From contig NZ_QOVM01000002.1 of assembly GCF_004104375.1 (NCBI RefSeq), positions 558,001-622,000 of the forward strand: a stretch of DNA of 64,000 bases, in the 5' to 3' direction. A program made the translations under genes and the position numbers. This DNA is from Leeuwenhoekiella aequorea. GTDB taxonomy: Bacteria > Bacteroidota > Bacteroidia > Flavobacteriales > Flavobacteriaceae. Shown here in pieces: positions 54,240-62,606 of this stretch; the stretch's first letter is position 1, and every line of letters begins with the position of its first letter. The notes beneath the pieces were generated by a model that saw nothing but the letters and a program-made list of their open reading frames with translations, ran no database searches and was not told the origin of the DNA.

Positions 54240-55571
54240 ATGCTTCAATTTATCACAAAAGTTAAACTCATATTTAATAATATCACCGGTAAAATAGGTT
54301 TTTATCCTTCACTATTTGCCTTTGGAGGTCTTTGTTTAGGTTTTATAATGCTTTATGCAGAAAGTCAAGGCATTTCAAAATTTCTCATAGAAAACGCGCC
54401 TAAATTAGTCATTAATGATGCAGATACTGCCCGTACGCTACTAAGTACTTTTATAGGTGGCATAATATCACTTATGGTATTTAGTTTTTCTATGGTAATG
54501 ATATTACTCAATCAAGCTTCTAATAATTATTCACCCAGAATTCTGCCCGGTTTAATATCAAACAAAAGACATCAGTACGTTTTAGGATACTACATAGCTA
54601 CATTAATCTACTGCATTCTTGTTCTACTAAGTATTAAACCTACAGATAACAAATATCAGCTTCCAGGTTTTTCGGTACTTATAGGAATAATACTGAGTAT
54701 GCTGGTACTGGCATTGTTTATCTATTTTATCCATTCAATTTCTGAAGCCATTCAGATTAATAAGATAATTGAAACTATTTATCAAAAAGCAAAGCTTCGC
54801 CTTACAGAACTCACAAGTCAAACTGATGAAGAATATAGCCAGGAAGATTTTCCGGATAGCGAAGACTGGAATATTATCCGTATTGATAAAACAGGCTATC
54901 TTCAAACCATAGCGACTAATGCCCTACTAGAATTTTGTGATGAAGCTAATTGCAAAGTTGAACTCTTGGTAGCAAAAGGCACTTTTATATTAAAGAATAT
55001 TCCTATTGTAAAATGTAATATAGAACTCGATGAAAAACAACAAGATCAATTATTTACTTGCTTTGGTTTCTCCCGAAGCGAGATCGTAACTCATAATTAT
55101 GTATTAGGATTTAAACAGCTCACTGAAATTGCAATTAAAGCAATGAGTCCTGGGATTAATGATCCTGGCACTGCGATTACCTGTATAGATTACTTGTCAG
55201 AATTGTTTGCTCTAAGACTATGTAAAAAGGATTTCAGTTATTTTAAAAATAAAGATAATCAAGCGGTAATAAGTTTAAGAACTATAAATTTTAAAGAGCT
55301 TATTTACTTTGTATTTGTACCCTTACGCATTTATTGTAAACATGATATAATAATGCTGCACAAGATGCTTACTGCCTTGTATTTCTTATTGCAAAGCGAA
55401 AGTGTAATCGATGATGCTCAGGAAATCATTATTAATGAGGCTAACTTAATTTTGCAAGATGCAAAGCAAAGTATCACAAATGAAGAAGATCTAAGCGGCG
55501 TATTTGCAATACGTGAGAAAATTGCTGCGATAAATACCACGACTATAGAGCTTGTAGCATTAAACCCTTAG
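54240..55571 (+). CDS. DUF2254 membrane protein
   Basis: 443 residues with four predicted transmembrane helices near residues 18-38, 62-88, 110-130 and 140-165, followed by a soluble region. The conserved DUF2254 signature PGINDPGTAITCIDYLSE is present at about residue 308, as is VFSFSMVMILLNQASNNYSP in TM2. Function is not established. Its 3' end overlaps the LytTR gene by 4 bp in the convergent orientation. Confidence 0.9.
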   Translation: MLQFITKVKLIFNNITGKIGFYPSLFAFGGLCLGFIMLYAESQGISKFLIENAPKLVINDADTARTLLSTFIGGIISLMVFSFSMVMILLNQASNNYSPRILPGLISNKRHQYVLGYYIATLIYCILVLLSIKPTDNKYQLPGFSVLIGIILSMLVLALFIYFIHSISEAIQINKIIETIYQKAKLRLTELTSQTDEEYSQEDFPDSEDWNIIRIDKTGYLQTIATNALLEFCDEANCKVELLVAKGTFILKNIPIVKCNIELDEKQQDQLFTCFGFSRSEIVTHNYVLGFKQLTEIAIKAMSPGINDPGTAITCIDYLSELFALRLCKKDFSYFKNKDNQAVISLRTINFKELIYFVFVPLRIYCKHDIIMLHKMLTALYFLLQSESVIDDAQEIIINEANLILQDAKQSITNEEDLSGVFAIREKIAAINTTTIELVALNP

Positions 55572-56326
55572 GATAGCCACAATTTAAAGTCCTTTACGCG
55601 TTCTCTACTCACAATGATATCTTGATCTGAACAGGATTTCAATTTTACCTGCAGTCGGGAATTTGTATAACTTACAATATCCTCTATCGCTTTTATATTT
55701 ACAAAGTACTTTCGGCTTACTCTAAAAAATTGATCTGGTGCTAGTTCATCTTCCAAAAGCTCTAGCGTGGTATCCAGTAGATAGTCGCGTTGTTCCCGTG
55801 TACGTGCGTATGTCCCTTTATTTTCGCTATATAAACAAACAATATCTTCAACATTAATTAGCTTTATATGCTGCCCGATTTTAACGGTAAAACGTTTTTT
55901 ATAATCTCGCTCCACCGGATTGATACCTAATAATTTTCGGATATCATCAAAATTCACCTTTACATCTGCCTGAACAGGATTTTGTTTTTTAAATTTTAAT
56001 ACCGCATTTTCCAATTCTTCATCATCTATAGGCTTTAACAAATAATCAATACTATTTAATTTAAAAGCTTGTAGCGCATATTCATCATAAGCAGTAGTAA
56101 ATATTATAGCACTCGTTACAGTAACGGCATCAAAAATCTCAAATGATAAACCATCACTTAATTGTATATCCAAGAATATTAAATCTGGATGAGAATTATT
56201 TGTAAACCAGGTTATGGCTTCTTCTACTGAGTTTAACTGTGCCAGAACATTTAAATCTAAAGCTTCCAGCATTCGAGTAAGACGCCTTGCAGCAGGTTTT
56301 TCATCCTCAATAACAAGTACATTCAT
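55568..56326 (-). CDS. LytTR-family response regulator
   Basis: 252 residues. The receiver domain has acidic residues near positions 7-9 (EDE) and the phospho-acceptor D53 (LIFLDIQ), with TTAYDEYALQAF and KPI (Lys about 108) completing the site. The C-terminal LytTR DNA-binding domain includes CLYSENKGTYARTREQRDYL and FRVSRKYFVN. It is the last of five genes in the LytS/2TM operon, and pairs with the histidine kinase at 57121-58458. Confidence 0.93.
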   Translation of the reverse strand: MNVLVIEDEKPAARRLTRMLEALDLNVLAQLNSVEEAITWFTNNSHPDLIFLDIQLSDGLSFEIFDAVTVTSAIIFTTAYDEYALQAFKLNSIDYLLKPIDDEELENAVLKFKKQNPVQADVKVNFDDIRKLLGINPVERDYKKRFTVKIGQHIKLINVEDIVCLYSENKGTYARTREQRDYLLDTTLELLEDELAPDQFFRVSRKYFVNIKAIEDIVSYTNSRLQVKLKSCSDQDIIVSRERVKDFKLWLS

Positions 56327-56355
56327 AATGATACAATGATTAATAAATTAAGAGT

Positions 56356-56685
56356 CTAATCCCAGTTATTTATAGAAGAGCTTTTTTCTTCTTCCTGCTC
56401 TAAGTATTCTTTTATTTTTCGCTGTTCCCATTTTTTATACTTATACTCTATTTTACTACCGCGAGTAATATAGAAATAATAAATAAGGAGACCCATTCCC
56501 CAGCAGGATGCCAAGATAACCGGTGACCACCACGGGATGTAACTGCTTATCGCTCCGTCATCAAATAAACCGGCACAAAATGCAAAGTAAGCGAGACAAA
56601 CCACAATATAAACAGGTATGGAATTATAAAAGTTTTTGAGTTTTTTTACTCGTTTTGCTGCTTCTGTATAATTTGAATGTTCCAT
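56356..56685 (-). CDS. 2TM-domain protein (second copy)
   Basis: 109 residues. Two transmembrane helices (about 22-42 and 52-73) are followed by a conserved amphipathic C-terminal helix (KKWEQRKIKEYLEQEEEK). This is the 2TM family (PF13239 type) known next to, or fused to, bacterial histidine kinases. It sits between another 2TM protein and the LytTR regulator. Likely interacts with the kinase; role unproven. Confidence 0.85.
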   Translation of the reverse strand: MEHSNYTEAAKRVKKLKNFYNSIPVYIVVCLAYFAFCAGLFDDGAISSYIPWWSPVILASCWGMGLLIYYFYITRGSKIEYKYKKWEQRKIKEYLEQEEEKSSSINNWD

Positions 56686-56703
56686 TTTATCTTTTTTTTA
56701 AAC

Positions 56704-57018
56704 TTATTCCCAACGCCCCATAGTTGATTGCGACTTATCTTCACGATCCATAAATTCTTTTATTTTTCGTTCTTCCCAATCTTTTGAAACAATTGGATTC
56801 CAATTAAAAGCTTTCGCTGCATGAAATAACAAACCTATCCCCCATCCAAATGCAGGCCATAAGAACCAAGGGTATCTCAATTCATTTGTATAATAATTTA
56901 ATGCTGCTAAACCACCTATAACGAGTACATAACTCATTAAACTACCATAAAACTTTTTTAATTCTCTCACTTGTTCTTTAGCCTGAAAGTATCTGCTTTC
57001 TTTGTCTAAGTTTTCCAT
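56704..57018 (-). CDS. 2TM-domain protein (first copy)
   Basis: 104 residues: N-terminal charged helix (SRYFQAKEQVRELKKFYG), two membrane helices (about 27-45 and 50-68, with FLWPAFGWGIGLLFHAAKAF) and the tail KDWEERKIKEFMDRED. It is close in sequence to the 2TM tail of the kinase upstream and to the next gene, so the three are paralogous modules. Spacing of 18 bp to the second copy suggests the same operon. Confidence 0.85.
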   Translation of the reverse strand: MENLDKESRYFQAKEQVRELKKFYGSLMSYVLVIGGLAALNYYTNELRYPWFLWPAFGWGIGLLFHAAKAFNWNPIVSKDWEERKIKEFMDREDKSQSTMGRWE

Positions 57019-57120
57019 TTGATTTAATTGTTAAGATTAATATAGAGCAAATATCATAGCTTCTTTGGATCTGCTCAAGTTTTAGATACTCGACTGTAGA
57101 ATTTACTTACTCAATTGTAA

Positions 57121-58458
57121 TTAGTTATCCGTTTTCTTATCCATTAGTTCTCTAATTTTTCGGGCTTCCCAGTTCTTGCCTAGAAATAGATTGTAATTAA
57201 ACACTTCAGCACCGTGAAAAAATAATCCCAATCCCCATCCTAATGCGGGAAATATCGACCAGGGAAATGAGGTGCTGTATAAATTTAAACCTATGAGTAT
57301 AGGAATAATCAAACAATAGAGCCCCAGATTTATATAGAAACCCTTTAGTTTTTCTACGTGTTCTTTAGCGAGAGCATATTTTTTCTCTGATAAGTAATTT
57401 TGAGTATTCATAACAGGTTGTTTTAATTGATGAGTTAACAGCGGTATTTTCACTATAAATTCTTCTGAGTTTTGCTCAATAAGTATAGTACGCGTTGAAA
57501 GCAGCGCATAACGTTGTCTAATATTTATAAGTCCTACGCCACTACTTTTTGCAATTATTTTTTTTGGCTGAAGATTATTACTAATAACCAGATAGTTATC
57601 AACTTCTTTGATTGTGATATGTAATTTGTATAAATCACTTACTACATTATGCTTCACAGCATTTTCTAAAAGAAGCTGCAATGCCAGTGGTACTACCTTT
57701 GCGGCAGAATTAATGGCCTTATCCGGTATTGAGAATACAATACTATCTTCATAACGCATTTTTAAAAGTGTCATATACGTTTTAGCAAAAGCCAACTCCT
57801 CATCTATTGCTATGAGTTCTTTATTTTTTTGCTCCAGAACATATCTATAAACCTTAGAAAGCGAGGTAGTAAATTTTTGTGCCTGCTGCGGATTTTCTTC
57901 AATTAGACTGGTAAGTACATTCAAACTATTAAAAAGAAAATGCGGATCTAATTGGTTTTTTAATGCATCAAATTGAGCTGATGCAGTACCTGCGATAATT
58001 TTCTGTTCCTTAACTTGTCGATCTTTCTTGTAGCGATAATAGAAAAAAGAATAGAATATAATATTACAAACTAACGCTATGAATATAGGAATCCAGTATT
58101 CAGAAAATGATTCCTCTTGTACAAAGAGTACGACATCAATATCTTGAGTAATTGATTTTATAAAAATTCTTACCAGAAATATCCCAACCACAGTTACTAG
58201 TAAACTTGCAATTATGGCTTTATAAAGATGTTTTAAAGAATAAAGCTTATCAACGTGCTTTTTAAAGAAATATCTAAATACAGCCATATTAAGCATATAC
58301 AACGCGACTGAATAAAGGAGACTCTGTAAAAAGTCTATTACAAGATTACTATCTATTCTTAATGTATTACCTAACGCGAGATGTATTGCTAGAAAAACAA
58401 GATAGATTGCAATACCTACGACTAGAGCTTTCCCAAACTCTTTTAAAATGTTATTCAT
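57121..58458 (-). CDS. LytS-type sensor histidine kinase with fused C-terminal 2TM domain
   Basis: 445 residues. Hydrophobic segments near 12-31, 44-62, 79-102 and 122-140 form the membrane part. The kinase core has LKNQLDPHFLFNSLNVLTSL with phospho-acceptor H173, and VPLALQLLLENAVKHNV as the N-box of the HATPase. After about residue 350 a 2TM domain begins (MNTQNYLSEKKYALAKEHVE, FPALGWGLGLFFHGAEVF, KNWEARKIRELMDKK). The junction is in frame without a stop, so this is one fused protein unless M350 is a separate start. It should phosphorylate the LytTR regulator of the same operon. Confidence 0.92.
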   Translation of the reverse strand: MNNILKEFGKALVVGIAIYLVFLAIHLALGNTLRIDSNLVIDFLQSLLYSVALYMLNMAVFRYFFKKHVDKLYSLKHLYKAIIASLLVTVVGIFLVRIFIKSITQDIDVVLFVQEESFSEYWIPIFIALVCNIIFYSFFYYRYKKDRQVKEQKIIAGTASAQFDALKNQLDPHFLFNSLNVLTSLIEENPQQAQKFTTSLSKVYRYVLEQKNKELIAIDEELAFAKTYMTLLKMRYEDSIVFSIPDKAINSAAKVVPLALQLLLENAVKHNVVSDLYKLHITIKEVDNYLVISNNLQPKKIIAKSSGVGLINIRQRYALLSTRTILIEQNSEEFIVKIPLLTHQLKQPVMNTQNYLSEKKYALAKEHVEKLKGFYINLGLYCLIIPILIGLNLYSTSFPWSIFPALGWGLGLFFHGAEVFNYNLFLGKNWEARKIRELMDKKTDN

Positions 58459-58652
58459 ACTTTCTTAGGTAGTTGGTCATTTTTTGTTGAGATTATAAAG
58501 TTATGACAATCCCTGAAAAGCACTGTTGAAGGTTGAGCTAGTCTAGTTTCTATTGAATGTTTTTCAACAATCTTTGTACGGGGTTGCAAGTTACTTTCTG
58601 ATGAGTCTGCTAGTAGGATTGCATTAACGATTATTAAAATAAGTTTAAACAT
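58455..58652 (-). CDS. Short secreted or membrane-anchored hypothetical protein, coupled to the kinase
   Basis: 65 residues. A hydrophobic N-terminus (MFKLILIIVNAILLADSSES) looks like a signal or anchor, followed by a polar tail without motifs (RTKIVEKHSIETRLAQPS). It ends with an ATGA overlap of 4 bp with the kinase start, typical of translational coupling, which is the main support for a real gene. No family is recognised. A periplasmic modulator of the kinase is a possible role. Confidence 0.45.
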   Translation of the reverse strand: MFKLILIIVNAILLADSSESNLQPRTKIVEKHSIETRLAQPSTVLFRDCHNFIISTKNDQLPKKV

Positions 58653-58818
58653 AGCCAGCTGTTTTCATTATTAGATACATCAAAGATGATAAACAGTGCT
58701 TTATAACCTAAATAGGATTGACTCAATTGTCAAATTAGCCTACTCAAATGTAACATGCTTTATATTTAAGCAGAACGTTAACAATGACATAAAAACTTTT
58801 AACGTCAAAATGAATTAA

Positions 58819-58826
58819 TATTTTTG
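58819..58826 (+). promoter_or_regulatory. -7 promoter element (TATTTTTG) of the phosphoesterase-like/barrel gene
   Basis: Exact TAnnTTTG, 23 bp before the ATG at 58850. Confidence 0.5.
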
Positions 58827-58849
58827 CTCAAATTCCTACACCCCAATTC

Positions 58850-61800
58850 ATGTTACATAAAAAAATACTTCGGGTATTATCGTTTGCAATTAGTTTAATG
58901 ATTATAATTTCCTGTGCCAGCAAACGCACACAATACCTAGATACTAAAACTAAGACTATTACTACAACAGGTGATACTTCGTCATATCGAAGCGTTTATT
59001 TAATGGGAAATTTGGGCTCAAGCAAAAGTGGGCCGAATAAAAAATTAATTTCTGCCTTTGATAGTGTGCAAAGCAGCAACGCAAGCAAAGAAGATTACTT
59101 GGTTATTCTGGGAGACAATATTTATGCAAATGCTTTAAAGAAAGGAACAAACGAGGAACAACTAGAACAGAGCATCTCGTTAATCAAATCTTTTAATGGA
59201 GAGACGCTTGTAATTCCGGGAGAAAATGAATGGAATGATAAAGGTGCAAAAGGTGTAGAAAAAATTGAAGATTATATTGAAAGTAAAATTGGTAAAGACA
59301 ATCACTTTCAACCAGAAAATGGTTGTCCATTAGAAACAATAACTGTTGATGATGAAACCGAAATCATTATTGTAGACTCCCAGTGGTATATTGAAGATTG
59401 GAGTAAACATCCAAATTTTAATGATAAATGTGCCATAAAAACGCGTACTCAATTAATTACAGCTTTAAAAGACGAAGCCAGAAAAGCTAGACATAAAAAT
59501 ATTTTGCTTGTTATGCATCATCCACTATTCTCAAATGGGATTTATGGTGGTGAAATGAGTACACGATCATTATATAAACCTTCCGCAGAAAATGCCTTTA
59601 TTCCCCTGGCTGGATTTGGTTGGGCTTTTATGAGAACCCAGGGTGGATTATCAAAGCAAGATCAGTTTAATCCATTAATGAATGACCTAATGCGTGAGAT
59701 CAAAAAAATGGCCATTGATCTTCCCAGACTTTTTGTACTTTCTGCTCACGAACGCTCACAGCAATATATCGTAAATAAAAATATACGCCAGATTATTTCT
59801 GGTACAGGTAGTAAAACGGAATATGCTCGCTTAGGAAAAGATGGATATTTTTCTTCGGTAGCTCCTGGTTTTACCGAGTTGCGTCTCTTCAAAAACGGAT
59901 CATCAACCGTTCATTATTATACACTTGAACAAAATAAATTAGTCGAGAAATTTTCTAAAGTAGCATTTGCGCAGCCTAAACCTTTTCCCTTAGATTCATT
60001 ACCTGCTAACTTTTCAAAATTTGAATCCGCTCGAATTTACCCAACAGAGACCGTTAAGGTAACCCCAGAATTTGAAGAGAAATGGGGCAAACACTACAGA
60101 GATTTATATGGAGTTGAAATTAAAGCACCAGTCGCGATATTAGATACGCTGTATGGCGGACTTCAAGTAGAGCGAGCCGGAGGAGGAAATCAAACCCAAT
60201 CTTTACGTTTGGTAGATAAAGATGACAAAGAATACAATATGCGAGCTTTAGCAAAAGATCCTTTTGCCTTTTTAAAATCATCTGGATATGATGATTTGGA
60301 CGCACAAGCTTATTTTAAAGGTACACTTCCCGCCCAATTGATAGAAGACTTTTATACTGCAGCTCATCCTTATGGAGCTTTTGCAATCCCTAAACTAGCA
60401 GGTGCTGCAAATTTAAATCATACGCATCCTAAAGTTTTTTATGTACCTAAACAGCCTCGATTAGGAGATTTTAATCATAGTCATGGAGATCGTTTATATA
60501 TGATCGTAGAAAAGCCAGATTCTGATTTTAATGGCGATCATATGTTTGGCTTTAATGAAGATGTAGAAAGTACCTCAGATCTTTTTGAAGCAATACGTGA
60601 AGATGAAAAAAATCGAGTCGATGAGCTAGAATATATACGAGCGCGGGTTTTTGATATGCTTGTAGGAGATTGGGATCGCCACGAAGATCAATGGCGCTGG
60701 GCAGAGCAAAAAGACAGTTCGGGAGTTGCCCATTATATTGCAATCCCAAGAGATAGAGATCAGGTGTTTTCAAAATTTGATGGAAAAATCATTAAAAAAC
60801 TACAGAAATTTATGCCCAGCACTCGCGAACTGGCAAACTACGGTCCTGATATTGAATTTATAGAAAAATTTAGTGAAAGTGCCATAAATCTCGATCGTGC
60901 TGTATTGCAACGTACTTCAAAAAAAGAATGGCTTGATGCAGTAGTATATATTCAAGAAAACATAACCCCAGCAGTGGTGGCAAAGGCCTTTAAAGATATG
61001 CCAGAAGAAGTTCAGGATGAAAACTGGAAAAATATTCAGGAAGATTTACTGAAACGAAAAGCGAATTTAAAAGCAATTGTAGAGCGCTATTATGACTACT
61101 ACATAAGATTTCAGACCTTAAAAGGTACCGATAAGGATGATCACTTTTATATAAATCGCAATTTAGACGGTACAACTCAAATAAAGGCTTATCGCATAGA
61201 GGATGGAAAAGATGGTGCTTTGCTTTTTGACCGCCTTTTTAATCCTAAAGAAACAAAGGAGATTTGGATTTATGGGCTAGATGATGACGATCGTTTTACC
61301 ACCACAGGTGATGCAAAAAGTAAAATTAAACTTGTGATTGCAGGTGGGCAAAATGATGATATTTATGACTTACAGAATGGAAATAATCTTACCGTTTATG
61401 ATCAACCAAAAGGGAATAAAATTGAAAAAAATAAAGGTGCTCGAGTACGATTTAGTTCGGTTTATGAGAACCATATTTATGATACCGAAAGACTCCCTTC
61501 TGAAGCAAAACAAGTAGGTTTAAATGTTTCTTATAATCCAGATTGGGGAGTAGCTCCACATCTAATTATTAAACGTCAAAAATTAGGATTTGAGCGCAAT
61601 CCGTTTACATCACAATTTGTAGCTGATGTACACTATTTTTCATTAATGCAAGCAGCACAATTTAAAGGTGAAGTTCATTTTTCAAATATTTTTCCGGAGT
61701 GGAATTTTAAAATTTCAGGATTAGCAACTACAAATAATTACACTGAAAACTTTTTTGGCTTCGGAAATAAAACCCAAAATAACGCAGCCCATTTTGATCA

Positions 61801-62515
61801 AAATCGCATAAATATGCAAAAATTTGAAGGTGGCGCAGGTGTGTATTATAACGGAGAATATGGTAGTTCATTTGAGGCGTCTTTTAACTACCAGCAATAT
61901 AACCTTGATCAATCACTTTTACTCAACAACTACAACCATCTGAATTCTAACAATTATGCAACTTTAAAATCTATTTATTCCTACACGAGTTTAGATCAAG
62001 AAAAATTTCCTACACGAGGTATGCTTTTTGAGGCTTCAGGATTTTATAGTGATAATCTGGACAACCGAGAAACAGTCTTTGCTACAGATCCAAAACTTAT
62101 CTTTTGGAACGCGATAGATTCCTCCAGAGATCTTATTTTAAAAACCCAAATAGATGCCGCACTTCGATTTGGAAATGATATCCCTTTTTATCAAGCAGCA
62201 AAATTAGGTGGTAATTCAGGTTTACGAAGTTATCGTTTAGGAAGATTTACAGGCGATCAAATGTTGCATTCTTCAGTAGATTTATTATATCAAATTAAGC
62301 CAATTAAAACGGCTTTATTTCCTATTCGATCGCATCTGTATTTAGGATACGATTTAGGTAGAGTTTGGTTGAATAATGAAGATTCAAATCGATGGCATGA
62401 CAGTTACGGTGGAGGTGTGAATTTTAGTATTGGAGAATTTCTATCTAGTAGCTTTGGATACTTTACCGGTTCGGAAGGGGGGCGTCTTCAGTTTGCTCTA
62501 AAATTTGGTGCATAA
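58850..62515 (+). CDS. Multidomain outer-membrane lipoprotein: phosphoesterase-like, kinase-like and beta-barrel parts
   Basis: 1221 residues. A lipobox-like signal (IIISC, C22) opens the protein. Residues 45-340 resemble the metallophosphoesterase fold, with LGDN (88-91) and HHP (223-225) intact, but GNLG (53-56), GENE (124-127) and AHER (299-302) replace the GDxG, GNHD and GHxH that family members normally use. Residues about 430-800 contain LYGGLQVERAGGG, a K/RxxxxKD strand (RALAKD) and GDWDRH (606-611) followed by AIPRDRDQVF, similar to the catalytic and metal-binding segments of FAM20/HipA-like kinases. The last 350 residues form a BamA/TamA-like outer-membrane barrel. Promoter directly upstream. 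Confidence 0.75.
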   Translation: MLHKKILRVLSFAISLMIIISCASKRTQYLDTKTKTITTTGDTSSYRSVYLMGNLGSSKSGPNKKLISAFDSVQSSNASKEDYLVILGDNIYANALKKGTNEEQLEQSISLIKSFNGETLVIPGENEWNDKGAKGVEKIEDYIESKIGKDNHFQPENGCPLETITVDDETEIIIVDSQWYIEDWSKHPNFNDKCAIKTRTQLITALKDEARKARHKNILLVMHHPLFSNGIYGGEMSTRSLYKPSAENAFIPLAGFGWAFMRTQGGLSKQDQFNPLMNDLMREIKKMAIDLPRLFVLSAHERSQQYIVNKNIRQIISGTGSKTEYARLGKDGYFSSVAPGFTELRLFKNGSSTVHYYTLEQNKLVEKFSKVAFAQPKPFPLDSLPANFSKFESARIYPTETVKVTPEFEEKWGKHYRDLYGVEIKAPVAILDTLYGGLQVERAGGGNQTQSLRLVDKDDKEYNMRALAKDPFAFLKSSGYDDLDAQAYFKGTLPAQLIEDFYTAAHPYGAFAIPKLAGAANLNHTHPKVFYVPKQPRLGDFNHSHGDRLYMIVEKPDSDFNGDHMFGFNEDVESTSDLFEAIREDEKNRVDELEYIRARVFDMLVGDWDRHEDQWRWAEQKDSSGVAHYIAIPRDRDQVFSKFDGKIIKKLQKFMPSTRELANYGPDIEFIEKFSESAINLDRAVLQRTSKKEWLDAVVYIQENITPAVVAKAFKDMPEEVQDENWKNIQEDLLKRKANLKAIVERYYDYYIRFQTLKGTDKDDHFYINRNLDGTTQIKAYRIEDGKDGALLFDRLFNPKETKEIWIYGLDDDDRFTTTGDAKSKIKLVIAGGQNDDIYDLQNGNNLTVYDQPKGNKIEKNKGARVRFSSVYENHIYDTERLPSEAKQVGLNVSYNPDWGVAPHLIIKRQKLGFERNPFTSQFVADVHYFSLMQAAQFKGEVHFSNIFPEWNFKISGLATTNNYTENFFGFGNKTQNNAAHFDQNRINMQKFEGGAGVYYNGEYGSSFEASFNYQQYNLDQSLLLNNYNHLNSNNYATLKSIYSYTSLDQEKFPTRGMLFEASGFYSDNLDNRETVFATDPKLIFWNAIDSSRDLILKTQIDAALRFGNDIPFYQAAKLGGNSGLRSYRLGRFTGDQMLHSSVDLLYQIKPIKTALFPIRSHLYLGYDLGRVWLNNEDSNRWHDSYGGGVNFSIGEFLSSSFGYFTGSEGGRLQFALKFGA

Positions 62516-62580
62516 CCCAATTTAAATTTAGATTTTCTAATCTATGTAACCCGAGTTACTGTATACCAGAAGAGGTGTAT

Positions 62581-62588
62581 TATCTTTG
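62581..62588 (+). promoter_or_regulatory. -7 promoter element (TATCTTTG) of the MBL/rhodanese gene
   Basis: Exact TAnnTTTG, 18 bp before the ATG at 62607; predicts a 5' leader of only about 13 nt. Confidence 0.65.
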
Positions 62589-62606
62589 CATAAGAAAATA
62601 GATAAG

